Origin: Streptomyces sp. WM6378
GTDB lineage: Bacteria; Actinomycetota; Actinomycetes; Streptomycetales; Streptomycetaceae
Assembly (NCBI RefSeq): GCF_001279695.1
Contig: NZ_LGDD01000223.1
Span: 26,899 to 90,898 of the forward strand
Direction of reading: 5' to 3'
DNA length: 64,000 nt
The notes beneath the pieces were generated by a model, which was not told the DNA's origin, ran no database searches, and saw only the letters and a list, made by a program, of their open reading frames with translations. The position numbers were made by a program, and so were the translations under genes. Shown here in pieces: positions 16,005 through 25,083 of the stretch; within the stretch, counting starts at the first letter, position 1, and every line of letters begins with the position of its first letter.

Positions 16005-16427
16005 TTGCCGTCTCCTACGGAGCTGGTGTCCACTTCCGCAAGCCCATGATCAGGCGCCGCAGCTTTGCGGCGTAGTCCTGGGTATGCGATGGCTCTCCGG
16101 GGCCGTGGCGCTCGCGGAGTTCCCCGGAGCAGGGCCTGCAGTCCGATGCCGAGCTCCCGAGCCGGCAGCGACGTGACGGCGAGTCCTCCACAGAGCGGCC
16201 CACCTCCCAAAACGGTGTGGTGGTGCCGGTGCCCCTGTGCAAAGGAGGGCACCGATCCCGCCGCAGATGCTCCCTCGGCGGTCGAGACGCCTCCCCAGGC
16301 CGCCCAGCCGCCGTCCGGATCCTCCGTGGAACGCCGCGGCCAGGACCCGCTGCCGGGTCTGTAGTTCCGTGACAGCGGGCGGCCGCCGGACCGCCGCACC
16401 GGTTCTTGGCCGCCGGTGATGCTGGTG

Positions 16428-17072
16428 CTACTTCTTGGCCTGCTCCGCGGCGGTGGCTGTGGGGCGCTCGCCCTCCTGCACCTGCTGCAGCCGCTTGAGC
16501 GTGGCGGCAAGAACATCCTGGGCGCCGGTGCTGTCGCCGCCGGTGCCGTCGACCTTCACTCTGATGTTGACGTTGCCCGAGCGGCTGAACGCGTAGACGG
16601 TGTCTTTGCTCAGTCCGGGGTTGGCGACGAGTACGGACTCCTCCCCCACTTTCTTCTTGAGGTCCTGCTCCTTGCTCGACTCCTTGCCCCTCCACGCCCC
16701 GTACGCGGCCTTGGAGTTCTCCGCCGAGTCGTACAGGCAGACGGCGACATCCATCATGTTGTCCGTGGAGCCGTTGTAGGTGAACCATGCGGAGCCGCCG
16801 CGGACCCACCCCTTGGGGGCGGCGGTGGCGCCCGATGCTGTGCAGGACGTGCCCTCCGATGTCACCCTCTTGCCCTCGTAGGCCTCCCATCCCGAAATGA
16901 CCTCTCCGGTGCCCGGAAGGGCCTGCGATATCTCGCCCTGGGCGAGCTGCTTGGTGATGGGCTTGTCCGACTCCTGTGCGGAACTGTCCGAGTTGTCCGA
17001 CGAGCAGGAGGTGAGAGCGACGATGCCCAGGAGGGCGACGAGTGCTGCGGTACCTGTGCGTGACATGCGCAT
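16428..17072 (-). CDS. Secreted lipoprotein
   Basis: The N-terminus (MRMSRTGTAALVALLGIVAL, then TSCSS) is a signal peptide ending in lipobox LTSC, so the mature protein is lipid-anchored outside the cell. A Ser/Asp-rich linker follows, then a domain of about 150 residues with one cysteine pair (TSCTA and AVCLYDS) likely forming a disulfide. It ends in a Lys-rich tail. No family recognised; many Streptomyces have such orphan lipoproteins. ATG 17072 is used; ATG 17066 is also possible. Confidence 0.8.
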   Translation of the reverse strand: MRMSRTGTAALVALLGIVALTSCSSDNSDSSAQESDKPITKQLAQGEISQALPGTGEVISGWEAYEGKRVTSEGTSCTASGATAAPKGWVRGGSAWFTYNGSTDNMMDVAVCLYDSAENSKAAYGAWRGKESSKEQDLKKKVGEESVLVANPGLSKDTVYAFSRSGNVNIRVKVDGTGGDSTGAQDVLAATLKRLQQVQEGERPTATAAEQAKK

Positions 17073-17488
17073 ACCATAATCCGCGGCATTCGTTGACCGC
17101 GTGGGATCGGCGATCTTACGGCTTCCCACGTCGGATCCGGAACTGTTCGGCGCGCCGCGCAGCCACCGCTCGGCCGACCGCTTTCAGGCGAGCTCGGATG
17201 TCCTCGTCGGCGAGCCATTTCGGCAGCGCCGGTGTCCCACGCCTCGTCGCCCCCGGGGAAGAAGGCGCCGGGCCTCTCGCCTTGTGCTGAGCCCACGGCT
17301 TCGGGTACGCCACCAACGTGGGAGGCATACACCAGCACGGATCTTGCAAGGGCCTCAGTGATTTTCCGAGTGGTTGAGTGTCCGTTTTGATGCTGGCCAG
17401 GTTGACGCTGTCGCATAGGTGTCAGTGCCGTTTCCGGATGACTGCCAGTTGGTCAGGGCGTTCCGTTGACGAACGGGCAGTGGTGAGC
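17073..17488. other. Intergenic region with a possible gene remnant
   Basis: No complete gene. On the reverse strand at about 17116-17235 the translation (LPKWLADEDIRARLKAVGRA then VAARRAEQFRIRRGKP) looks like a genuine protein tail, but upstream of it the frame loses protein character, so it is probably a relic. Confidence 0.35.
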
Positions 17489-18664
17489 TCAAACAGCTTG
17501 GGAGACGAGGACAAGTGCAGCGGTCAGAACGACCGGCACCGTGAGAGCCAGGGGCAAGCTGGTGGCGGTGGCGATGCCGCCCACCGCAGCCGGGCCGGCC
17601 AGTAGGCCGACGTTGCCGATCGTGCTCACCGTTGCAACGGCGCGGGGGCCGGACGAAGCGGCTGCGGCGGTGTAGAGCAGTGGCACGATCGGGGAGAGCC
17701 CGACGCCCAGGACGCCCCAGCCGATCAGTGCGGCAGACGCTGCGACGGGCGTATTGGTGGCGGCAAGTCCCGCACCGAGGCCGACCGCAGCCACCGTGGC
17801 GCCCGCGCGGAGCAGCCTCCGTGGGCCGAGGCACTGCGTGAAGGCGTCGGCCATCAGCCTGCCCGCGGCCATGCCGGAGCCGTAGGCGAAGTAGGCGGCG
17901 GCCGCCGTCGTGGCGGAGACGCCGAGACCTCGGACATGGACCGAGGACCAGTCCAGCGCCGTGCCCTCAGCGATGAGCCCTGCAGCGACCATTGCTCCCA
18001 GCAGCAACACCCTGCCCGGGCGCCGGGTTGTCGGGTCCGGGCCCGAGGTCGGTGCGTCCGCTTCGGCGAGGGACAAGGTGGCGGGGATGGTGACGAGCGC
18101 CGCGATGATGACGGTGCCGCCGACCACAGTGAACACGATCGTGTGGGAGAACCCGGCGGTGGCGGCTGCGACCCCGGATGCGGCGACCGCGCCTATCGAG
18201 TAGGCCGCGTGGAAGCTCCCCATGACCGGCTTTCCGAGCCGTCGTTGGCACTCGACACCGGCCGCGTTCAGCGGCACCAAGAGCAACCCCTGGCCGCAGC
18301 CGAAGATCACCGCGACGGCGACGAGAGTGCCGAAGGAGCGGACCTGGCCCAGCAGCACCAGCGCGGCGCCGAGGGTGAGTATGGCGGCCACCAGCAGACG
18401 AGGCGTGCCGCGGGGGCGCTCGGCTATCCGACCGCTGACACTCAGCATCACGATCAGCCCGAGTGATGCCGCGAGGAGGGCGATGGACAGCCTGCCAGGG
18501 CTGATCCCCACCGTCTCCTTCACAGCGGGCAGGCGAGAAGCCCAGGTCGCCGTGATCTCGCCCTGGGCCGCGAAATAGCCTGCCAGCAGCCAGCGCGACC
18601 GGCGCACCACGTATGACGGCTCGATCTCCTCGCCGAGCTCCGCCTCACCAACGGTGTCGCTCAC
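17489..18664 (-). CDS. MFS transporter
   Basis: The 391-aa product has about 12 hydrophobic helices and the cytoplasmic loop SGRIAERPRGTPRLL between helices 2 and 3, like an MFS motif A. It starts at GTG 18662-18664, overlapping the stop of the preceding gene (GTGA); the longer frame reading into that gene is rejected. Substrate unknown. Coupling to the upstream gene and closeness to the methyltransferase/peptide pair at 19592-20904 make export of a local product possible, but this is inference. Confidence 0.85.
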   Translation of the reverse strand: MSDTVGEAELGEEIEPSYVVRRSRWLLAGYFAAQGEITATWASRLPAVKETVGISPGRLSIALLAASLGLIVMLSVSGRIAERPRGTPRLLVAAILTLGAALVLLGQVRSFGTLVAVAVIFGCGQGLLLVPLNAAGVECQRRLGKPVMGSFHAAYSIGAVAASGVAAATAGFSHTIVFTVVGGTVIIAALVTIPATLSLAEADAPTSGPDPTTRRPGRVLLLGAMVAAGLIAEGTALDWSSVHVRGLGVSATTAAAAYFAYGSGMAAGRLMADAFTQCLGPRRLLRAGATVAAVGLGAGLAATNTPVAASAALIGWGVLGVGLSPIVPLLYTAAAASSGPRAVATVSTIGNVGLLAGPAAVGGIATATSLPLALTVPVVLTAALVLVSQAV

Positions 18665-19218
18665 TTGCTCCGCTCCGTGAGCATCGGACGTACCGTCGAA
18701 GCCGTCCACGAATAGCGCTGCGCCACCGAACAGCTCGTGGGGTGGTCGGAGTTGGGCTGATACGTATCCCAACTCGTCACCATCCAGGCGGAGTCCATGG
18801 AGAGGCGTCCTGCGATGTCGGCCCCGGTGATGGCGGCCATCATCCCGGGCTCCCGTTGCCAGGGGTATGAATGGGGTCGCATGGCTGGGAGGTCCGGCTT
18901 CTTCTCCGCCTCCGGGGAGCTCGGGCGCGAGCCTGCTTCTGCAGTCAGGACGTTGATGTGGAAGGTGATGTTCTGCCGGTCGTACCAGGCTTCCTGGGGC
19001 CCGTTCTCCATGGTCTGAAGGGTCTGGGCGAGGCCGTACTCGATCCGTACGCGCGGCGGATCACCGGCGGGGTATCCGCCCTGAAGCAGGTGAAGGTCGA
19101 CCTGCCAGAGTCGGAGCTGGTCGGCGATGTTCTGGAATCCCTTGGCGTCATCGGGTTTGAGTGCCTGCAGCAGTTCGACGATGTCGCGGGCCAACTCCAC
19201 GTTGGGACCGATGTGCAC
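18661..19218 (-). CDS. Hypothetical protein coupled to the MFS gene
   Basis: The frame reaches ATG 19245, but AGGGGGA lies just before GTG 19216-19218, so I use that start. The 185-aa product (HIGPNVELARDIVELLQALK at the start, RIEYGLAQTLQTMENGPQEA in the middle) is soluble and mostly helical, with a C-terminal part containing GADIAGRLSMDSAWMVTSWD. No family recognised. Its stop overlaps the start of the MFS transporter, so both are made together. Confidence 0.65.
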   Translation of the reverse strand: MHIGPNVELARDIVELLQALKPDDAKGFQNIADQLRLWQVDLHLLQGGYPAGDPPRVRIEYGLAQTLQTMENGPQEAWYDRQNITFHINVLTAEAGSRPSSPEAEKKPDLPAMRPHSYPWQREPGMMAAITGADIAGRLSMDSAWMVTSWDTYQPNSDHPTSCSVAQRYSWTASTVRPMLTERSK

Positions 19219-19329
19219 GAAATCCCCCTCGTTTCGATCGACCATGGTCTCGGCCGACCCTGCAACGGTACGGCCCGGCATGTCCTCGACATCTGTTGCT
19301 ATCGGGGGCGGTCCTGCTGCGTGGCGCGG

Positions 19330-19540
19330 AGATGCCGGTGCGCCATGTGGAGACCCTGCTGGATGTCGAGCCGACCATCGGGGGCTGCGCCGCGAGCAGG
19401 ACGTGCTGAAGCGGGTATTCCAGGATTGGTCGGAGACGGTGGAGCAGACATTGCGGCCTGAGCCCCTCGATTTGGCGCAGGTGGGCGGCTATCGAGTCGA
19501 CATCATTCTGGGGGCGGCAGTCCTGCGCGTCCCCGCGTGA
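19330..19540 (+). pseudogene. Remnant of a forward gene with a frameshift
   Basis: The translation VETLLDVEPTIGG in one frame continues as LRREQDVLKRVFQDWSETVE and LDLAQVGGYRVDIILGAAVL in another, with the switch near 19385. Both halves look like real protein. There is no start or Shine-Dalgarno, so this is the eroded 3-prime end of a gene. Confidence 0.4.
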
Positions 19541-19591
19541 AGACCGCTCGTGTCAGCGTCAGCTCGAGATGCTGATGTGCGATCTGTCGGA

Positions 19592-20788
19592 TCACCGTTG
19601 CCTGGTGGTCGAGTTGGGCCGGTCGGAGAGCAGGGGCGCCGCTGGGCGAGTGCGCGTTGCGGGTTCGAGAGCCCCGGGCAGTGGGGACTGCGGGCTGTCG
19701 AGCCAAGCCCGGCAGGAGCCGCTGCGGCCGGCGGTTACGCCGAAGCGGTTCCGGCCGGGTCGTCCCTGCCCGTCCCACCAGGACCACGCCGCGCATACCT
19801 CGTCCCACAGGTTCCGTGGTCCGCACTGCGTAACGCCGTCCGGCTTGTTCCATGCGTCCACGGTCACGGTGGCCCAGGAGCCGTCGGTGCACCACAGGCG
19901 CAACAGTCGGTCCCCGTCGGCTGGCACGGGGTCCCAGGTGACGGCGGGGACTTGCAGACCGACCGCCCAGCGAGAGGCGCCCGTGGCGAGCACGGTGCGC
20001 GGGTCGACTGGGGAGGCCATGCGCTCGGGTTCGCCGGCAGCCGCCTGAGCCCAGTGCGGCCGTTGCCCGCGCTCCCACATGAATCTCACGCCGCCGCGGA
20101 ACCGGCCGTCGGCAGCCTGACCGTCTTCGCGGACGGTCAGGCACAGGAGCCCGGTGTTGGCGAACAGGGTGCCGAAGGGCATCACGAGTCGGCCTCCGGG
20201 TCGTACTTGCGCAATCCAGCTGCCGGGGATGTCCCGGACGGAGAAGCCGACGTGCACCGCGTCATACGGTGCTGCATTCGGGTATCCGAGCGTCGCGTTC
20301 CCGTGCAGCGCGGTGACGGTCGCCTCGGAGCCGATCAGGCGTGCGCGGACCTGCGCGGCCAGTTCGGGGTCGGATTCCATGGTCACCACGACGGTCCCGA
20401 AGCGGGCCAGGAGGGCGGCTGTCCAGCCAGTGCCGCTGCCCAGGTCCAGGACGCGGGCTCCGGGGGCGGGGTCGAGGAGGACGAGCATACGCGCGACAGC
20501 TTCGGGGGCCGAGGAGGACGACGACGGTGAGGGTCCTCCGTCGAACGGCGACGGGGCAAGTTGGGTGACGACCTGGGCATTCGAGTGGACCAAGGCTTCC
20601 CAGGCCCCAGGTTCGGTGCTCCGGTTCACCGTACGGTAGGCGCGCGGGGTACCCGGCTCCGGCACGAAGACCTCGTCGGGCACGTAGTGGCCCCGCGGGA
20701 CGTCCTCGAACGCGCTGCGCCAGGGGCCCGGCAGCTCGGTGGCCGTCGCGACCTCGTCGACCAGCTCCTTCCAGGCAACGGCAGTCAC
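19592..20788 (-). CDS. Protein-L-isoaspartate O-methyltransferase-like enzyme with C-terminal extension
   Basis: The 398-aa protein has a PIMT core: PRGHYVPDEVF near residue 31, substrate loop region around 55-90 with a Ser run, SAM motif VLDLGSGTGWTAALLARFG near 112, and post-motif APYDAVHVGFSVRDIP. Ordinary PIMTs are about 210-230 aa and repair isoAsp; this one has about 165 extra C-terminal residues. Long PIMTs of this type occur with RiPP precursors, where they make aspartimide. GTG 20786-20788 lies 5 bp after the stop of a 36-aa acidic peptide gene, which contains the Shine-Dalgarno. Confidence 0.8.
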   Translation of the reverse strand: MTAVAWKELVDEVATATELPGPWRSAFEDVPRGHYVPDEVFVPEPGTPRAYRTVNRSTEPGAWEALVHSNAQVVTQLAPSPFDGGPSPSSSSSAPEAVARMLVLLDPAPGARVLDLGSGTGWTAALLARFGTVVVTMESDPELAAQVRARLIGSEATVTALHGNATLGYPNAAPYDAVHVGFSVRDIPGSWIAQVRPGGRLVMPFGTLFANTGLLCLTVREDGQAADGRFRGGVRFMWERGQRPHWAQAAAGEPERMASPVDPRTVLATGASRWAVGLQVPAVTWDPVPADGDRLLRLWCTDGSWATVTVDAWNKPDGVTQCGPRNLWDEVCAAWSWWDGQGRPGRNRFGVTAGRSGSCRAWLDSPQSPLPGALEPATRTRPAAPLLSDRPNSTTRQR

Positions 20789-20793
20789 TGCCG

Positions 20794-20904
20794 CTACTCC
20801 TCGTCGCCGTCGCCGGGATCGTCGATCGGCATGCCACCGAGACCTTCTTGCTCCTCGTCGTTCAGCGCGCCGTCGCTCTCGGCATCCTCGCGTGCCAGGT
20901 CCAT
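20794..20904 (-). CDS. 36-aa Asp/Glu-rich peptide, candidate RiPP precursor
   Basis: ATG 20902-20904 follows GGAG at 5-base spacing. The peptide starts MDLAREDAESDGALNDEEQE and ends GLGGMPIDDPGDGDEE. It is very acidic, has no Cys, Ser and Thr are almost absent, and it contains several Asp-Gly and Asp-Pro steps, the sites most prone to aspartimide formation. It is directly coupled to the PIMT-like gene. No ATP-grasp or lanthionine enzyme is nearby, which fits the imiditide type rather than graspetides. Confidence 0.55.
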   Translation of the reverse strand: MDLAREDAESDGALNDEEQEGLGGMPIDDPGDGDEE

Positions 20905-21174
20905 CTCAACTCCATTGCCTCTCACCTCTGTTCTACTCCGGTGCGGTGCCACGGTCACGTGTCCGTCCGCAGGCCGTCCTCCGTGACGGCTCGCCTCGCC
21001 GGTTTGGTGCTGAGCGTCTGAGTCGGCCGGCGCTGCTGCGAGGGCGCGGGGCCTGGAATCTGTCCACAGGGGCCTCGTTCGAGCATCGATTCGCGGCGAT
21101 GAAGAGCCGCGTTGTGATGCGCTCCGCGCCGCCTGGCGGTGAGCGGGGCGTCCCAAGTCGAGCAGGAGGCCCTC

Positions 21175-21831
21175 GTGGGCAGGTTCAAGCAGAAGAAGCA
21201 GCGGCGCAGCCGGTTCCAGGTCGACGGGCACCCGGTGGGCCGGTCCGACTTGATGTCTCACATCTCGGCGGTGGCGGAAACAGTCGACGACCACGGGCGG
21301 GTGACGCTCTGGGATGACCCCGCGCTTCAACTCGGCCAGGTCGCCCGTGGCTTCGACCTCGCGTCCGGAACGGTGACGGTCGAGCCTGGCGGAACCGAGC
21401 AGCTGCCGGCGGCCCTGTTTGAGCCGGAGCGGGCGCTGATGATGCGCCTGCCGGGCCAGCCCCCGCAGGAACAACAGGTAGAGATCGCGATCAAGTTGGG
21501 CCTGGGACGGTTCGGGCGGGGGCTCTCTGCACTGTGCTCCGCGCCTGGCTGGTCTTTGCACCGGCTCGCCGACGAGCGGTTGGAGCTTCGCAGTCCCAAC
21601 GGGGAGGTGTTCTCGCGGATCGAGGTCCCGCTCAATCCGGCATGGATCTCCGCCGCCGTGTCCACCGGGTTCGTGCTGTGCCTGTACGGGATCCAACTCG
21701 GGGTGCGTACGCCGCCGGGGATGCCGGCCAATCGATACACGGACCAGGAGCGGCTGGAGGAGTTCCGTCGGGGCCGGGGGCTGGGGTTCACCGCTGCTGG
21801 GCTGGTGCCCTTTGTGAACAACCGCGGGTGA
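21175..21831 (+). CDS. Hypothetical protein
   Basis: GTG 21175 follows a perfect AGGAGG at five-base spacing; the frame upstream is not protein-like. The 218-aa product begins GRFKQKKQRRSRFQVDGHPV and contains an acidic beta-rich middle (VTLWDDPALQLGQVARGFDL). One hydrophobic stretch near residue 165 (PAWISAAVSTGFVLCLYGIQ) may be a buried strand-helix or a weak membrane segment. No family recognised. It ends in front of a 12-bp terminator hairpin shared with the convergent HAD gene. Confidence 0.65.
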   Translation: MGRFKQKKQRRSRFQVDGHPVGRSDLMSHISAVAETVDDHGRVTLWDDPALQLGQVARGFDLASGTVTVEPGGTEQLPAALFEPERALMMRLPGQPPQEQQVEIAIKLGLGRFGRGLSALCSAPGWSLHRLADERLELRSPNGEVFSRIEVPLNPAWISAAVSTGFVLCLYGIQLGVRTPPGMPANRYTDQERLEEFRRGRGLGFTAAGLVPFVNNRG

Positions 21832-21844
21832 GCGGCCTCAGGGC

Positions 21845-21879
21845 CTCGCCGCCCGTCGTCGGGTGGAACGGGCGGCGAG
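21845..21879. terminator. Terminator hairpin between convergent genes
   Basis: CTCGCCGCCCGT (21845-21856) pairs with ACGGGCGGCGAG (21868-21879) over 12 bp, between the stop codons at 21831 and 21884. Confidence 0.75.
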
Positions 21880-21883
21880 CGGT

Positions 21884-22429
21884 CTACGCGGAGCGGGGCA
21901 GGGCGAGTTCTCCGGCCCAGTGCGCGAGCGCCTCGAAGTCGTCGAGGGTGAGGCCGACTTCGGGGTCGACGTCGTAGAGCAGCGCGGGACCGGGGTGGTT
22001 GCGGCTCACGTAGTCGCGGTCCGCCTGATGTATCTGGTCATCGACCCACGCGAACGGGCGACCGGCGGCGTAGCTCACGACGTCGGCCGTCTTGAAATAG
22101 GTGCCGTCCGCCGGGAAGTGATCGGGGTTGGTCCAGTTGATGACGGGCAACGCGGGCAGTCCGATGACCGGGCTGATGTGCCGGTTCGCGTCGTCTTCCC
22201 AAGTGGTGGCCCAGGCGAGCTCGAAGGGCAGGTCGAGGAGTTCCGCGCCGTGCTCGGGGTGGAGTCGCACCTCCAAGTCGGGGACATCCTCCGATAGGAG
22301 GTGGGGATGCTGAGCGATCCAGCACTGGGGGCGCATGAGGTGGAGGTGGTAGCCGGCCGGGCCCGGAGGCGCAGCCTGGAAGGGGTTGAGGACTCCGTCG
22401 ATGTCGAGGAGCAGGAGGGGGTTGGGCAA
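21884..22429 (-). CDS. HAD-superfamily hydrolase
   Basis: The product starts near TTG 22427-22429, preceded by GGAG; the longer frame would include the promoter. HAD motif I is LLLLDIDGVLNPF near residue 5, with nucleophile Asp and DXD. Later come LPVINWTNPDH and FAWVDDQIHQADRDYV (motif III/IV-like acidic region). At 181 aa it is a short, capless HAD phosphatase. Substrate unknown. It is transcribed alone from the reverse conserved-box promoter at 22482-22522. Confidence 0.8.
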   Translation of the reverse strand: MPNPLLLLDIDGVLNPFQAAPPGPAGYHLHLMRPQCWIAQHPHLLSEDVPDLEVRLHPEHGAELLDLPFELAWATTWEDDANRHISPVIGLPALPVINWTNPDHFPADGTYFKTADVVSYAAGRPFAWVDDQIHQADRDYVSRNHPGPALLYDVDPEVGLTLDDFEALAHWAGELALPRSA

Positions 22430-22474
22430 GGGCTCTCCAGGATCGAAGCGCACTCGGGGCGACGCCCGGGTCTC

Positions 22475-22522
22475 ACTCTTTAATTTACTCAATCAGGGTG
22501 CTTGTGTCAACTTTAAAGGGTC
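22475..22522 (-). promoter_or_regulatory. Conserved-box promoter, reverse
   Basis: Reverse strand: box GACCCTTTAAAGTTGACA from 22522, -35 TTGACA (22505-22510), 17-bp spacer, -10 TAAATT (22482-22487). A weaker inverted box (CACTCTTTAATTTACTC, 22475-22491) overlaps the -10. Confidence 0.85.
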
Positions 22523-22665
22523 ATTCATGTATCATGGGATGCACCCGCAGGGGTGTTCGTGGCCGGGCTCCGGCTCCGCCACCCCCAGAGCGAGGTGCTA
22601 CCGCCTGCACGTGGTCGCCTCCCCTTCCCCCTGAACTTCGCCAGTAGCACCAGGAGTTGATCGAC

Positions 22666-23622
22666 TTGCCCCATCCCGGATCCACGGCAGAAGGGCGATG
22701 TCGCCCGCTCCCCCACTGGGAGCAGAAGGCCTCCTGTCGCGGAACGGACCCGGAACTGTTCTATCCGGAGGGCCCGCTCAGCAACGCGCTCATCCAGCAG
22801 GCCGACGAAGCTCGTTCAGTCTGCGCTCCCTGCCCGGTACGAGGGCAGTGCCTTGATGCCGCTCAGGTGGCCGAACGCGGGCTCGCCGCTTCGGAGCGAT
22901 CGGGGATCCGCGGCGGCCTCGACGGCCGCGAGCGCTACGCGCTCGCCCGCGCTCGCCGATTTCCGAAGCGCCCTCAGCCGATCCCTGATGACGGGCAGGA
23001 GCACGGTGTCCGCCGTACGTACCGGAAGGGGTGCCGGTGCTTCGCCTGCACGGCAGCGGAGACCGGAAAGAGGCCGAACCCTCGCCCCACCGCAATGTGC
23101 GCGACAGCGAGCACCGGTCGTGGCCGCTCGGCACAGTGCAGGGAACCGGCCTCGACCGTCGGTCCGCGCGCTCCGGGTTCCCCGGTGTGCGATCCGCCCG
23201 AGTGCGGAACTCGCAGCGGGTTCCAGTGGCACGTCAGCAAGCACACGCCACGTCATCCCCTCTGGACCCTACCGACCAAGGTCAAAAACCTCGATCCAGG
23301 TACGCCGGGGGCCAGTTCGATGAATGCGGGTGTTTCCGAACACCGCCTTTGGCCGCGCCTTGGCCGAATTCACCGTTCTTTGTCAGTGGGGGTGGGTATC
23401 GTTTTTCGAGCAAGGCCACGCACAGGCCCAAGCCAGCCTCAGCCCATGACTGGGAGCGATCTGAGGCGAAGGTGCCAGGACCACACGGTCCCAGTGCATC
23501 AGTGCGAAGAGAGCAACACCGGTCCGTTCCAACGGATCTTCCGTATGCCCGCGCAGCTCACCACGTTCTTGCTCGCGTGCATCGGGTCATGGGTAACCGC
23601 TGCACGCCGACGAGGAGAACTC
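22666..23622 (+). CDS. WhiB-like regulator with an open, undefined 3-prime end
   Basis: TTG 22666 follows AGGAG. Residues 15-90 are a WhiB domain: a first Cys (SCRGTDPELFYP), then the CAPCPVRGQC cluster, then GIRGGLDGRER in place of G(V/I)WGG. WhiB proteins bind a 4Fe-4S cluster and the principal sigma factor. A second cysteine block (RKGCRCFACTAAETG) follows at about residue 125. After about 23260 the translation is no longer convincing, yet the frame stays open into the next gene at 23623. Either the stop was lost by a frameshift or a fused protein of about 670 aa is made. Confidence 0.6.
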
Positions 23623-24678
23623 GTGGTCAAGAAGCACGGGAAGAAGCAGCGCGCCAAGAAGAGGGCGCAGCGCACCGGAGCCGCGTACAGCTCTGCGGCC
23701 GCCGGCACCACTCACACGCACACCCCGCTCCCCGACCTGAGCGCCCTGCCGCTCGTGCCGCACGGCAGTTGGAGGGTCCTGGATCTCGACCTCGCCGCCC
23801 GCCTGGTCGCCGCCTGCCGCGCCGGGTGCCAGCCGTGCCAGCAGACGTTGATCCCGAAGGTCGTGAAGGAGGACCGGGCGACGCTCGCCGCGCTCGCCGG
23901 AGCCGTCTACGGTGCGGTCCCCACCGTGGGGTTCGTCGCCTCCGACGCGACCCGGCAGTGGGCGCCCCTGGCCCGTACGGCCATGCAGGCCGGGACCGGT
24001 GACGAGGCGTTCGCCGCCGTCGAGGCGATGGACGAGACGGCGGCGGCCGCGCTCCTGGACGACGCACTCGACCACTGGGCGATGGGCGACGGCCCCGTCC
24101 TGGCCGAAGCCGTCCGGAAGGTCGCCGAGAAGGCCGCCGAGGCCCCGCCGCGGCGCAGGCCAGCCGACCCGATGGACGCCTTCCGAGCCGCCGGGATCGA
24201 CGTCTTCACCCTGGACGACCTGGACTTGGGCGACGACGTCGACGCCTACCACCTCGCCGAGAACTACGGGGTGTTCGTCGGGCAGACGACGACTCCCGAC
24301 GGGCAGCCGCTGCCGATGCTCACGCTGTACCCCGAGAGCGAGGGCGCCGGGATCGAGGACCTGGAGGCCCGCACGGACTGGGAGCACTGGGGGCTGCACG
24401 GCATGCCGAACGTGGACCCGTCCTGGCGACTGCGCGCCACCATCGCCGACCGCTCCCTGAGCGGACTGGTCCACGTCGACGACGACGGCCAGGACGACAT
24501 CGAGCTGTGGCGGGCGGCGCAGACCGTGAGCCTGCCCGCGGACTGGTGGTCGCTGCTCGACCGGGCCCAGCACGTCCTGGTGGTCGGCCCCGTCAAGGAA
24601 GCCGACCACCAGGCACTCCAGGCCGCCGGCGACGCGGGCGAACTGCTCGCCGTCATCGCACGCGTGAGCTTCCACTGA
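23623..24678 (+). CDS. Hypothetical protein
   Basis: GTG 23623 has GAGGAG at five-base spacing, supporting a separate gene despite the open frame upstream. The 351-aa product starts with a very basic segment (VVKKHGKKQRAKKRAQRTG), then has CRAGCQPCQQ near residue 70, a helical region, and an acidic C-terminal half with FTLDDLDLGDDVDAYHLAEN. The final part (HVLVVGPVKEADHQALQAAG) looks like an alpha/beta fold. No family recognised. Its stop overlaps the ATG of the next small gene (TGATG). Confidence 0.7.
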   Translation: MVKKHGKKQRAKKRAQRTGAAYSSAAAGTTHTHTPLPDLSALPLVPHGSWRVLDLDLAARLVAACRAGCQPCQQTLIPKVVKEDRATLAALAGAVYGAVPTVGFVASDATRQWAPLARTAMQAGTGDEAFAAVEAMDETAAAALLDDALDHWAMGDGPVLAEAVRKVAEKAAEAPPRRRPADPMDAFRAAGIDVFTLDDLDLGDDVDAYHLAENYGVFVGQTTTPDGQPLPMLTLYPESEGAGIEDLEARTDWEHWGLHGMPNVDPSWRLRATIADRSLSGLVHVDDDGQDDIELWRAAQTVSLPADWWSLLDRAQHVLVVGPVKEADHQALQAAGDAGELLAVIARVSFH

Positions 24679-24881
24679 TGGCCCGCCGTGAGCGCCGCCC
24701 CCGCCAGCACCTGCCCGGGATCGCCGACCTCCGCATCGCGGCCGACGAGGCCACCACTGCCCTGGTCGTCGAAGTCCTCCGCCGGGAGTTCAGCAACACC
24801 GACCCCGAGCCGTACGACAGCGGCTATGCCTACCTCCGGCTCGACACCGGCAACACCGCGGCGGACCCAGACGTCGACTGA
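24678..24881 (+). CDS. Small hypothetical protein
   Basis: The 67-aa product starts at ATG 24678, overlapping the preceding stop. It has a basic start (ARRERRPRQHLPG), then a short amphipathic helix and strand (DLRIAADEATTALVVEVLRR) and ends in an acidic tail. It is coupled to the 351-aa gene and probably works with it. The following 200 bp (24882-25083) are G/C-tract-rich with repeated GGGG/CCCC blocks and hold no gene. Confidence 0.6.
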   Translation: MARRERRPRQHLPGIADLRIAADEATTALVVEVLRREFSNTDPEPYDSGYAYLRLDTGNTAADPDVD

Positions 24882-25083
24882 CCGCGCCTCATTTCCGGTC
24901 GGAAAACAGGAACTTGCCCAGGCCAGGGACACACAGCCCCGGTGCCGTCCGGCGCGCACGCACCCGCACCACGGGAGCGCTGACCGCGCCGGGCGGTGCC
25001 GGGGGAGCGGGGGCCCGGGGGGGGCGGCGAAGCCCCCCGGCAGCCACCGGCCCCGGCCCCGGGCGCATCGAGGAGACCCGCAG

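Noticed and set aside
20794..20904. The acidic peptide as an FxLD-class lanthipeptide precursor
   Set aside because: It has no FXLD motif, no Cys and almost no Ser/Thr, and no lanthionine synthetase is nearby.
22430..22492. TTG 22492 as the start of the HAD gene
   Set aside because: It lies within the promoter -10/spacer; TTG 22429 with GGAG upstream fits the family N-terminus.
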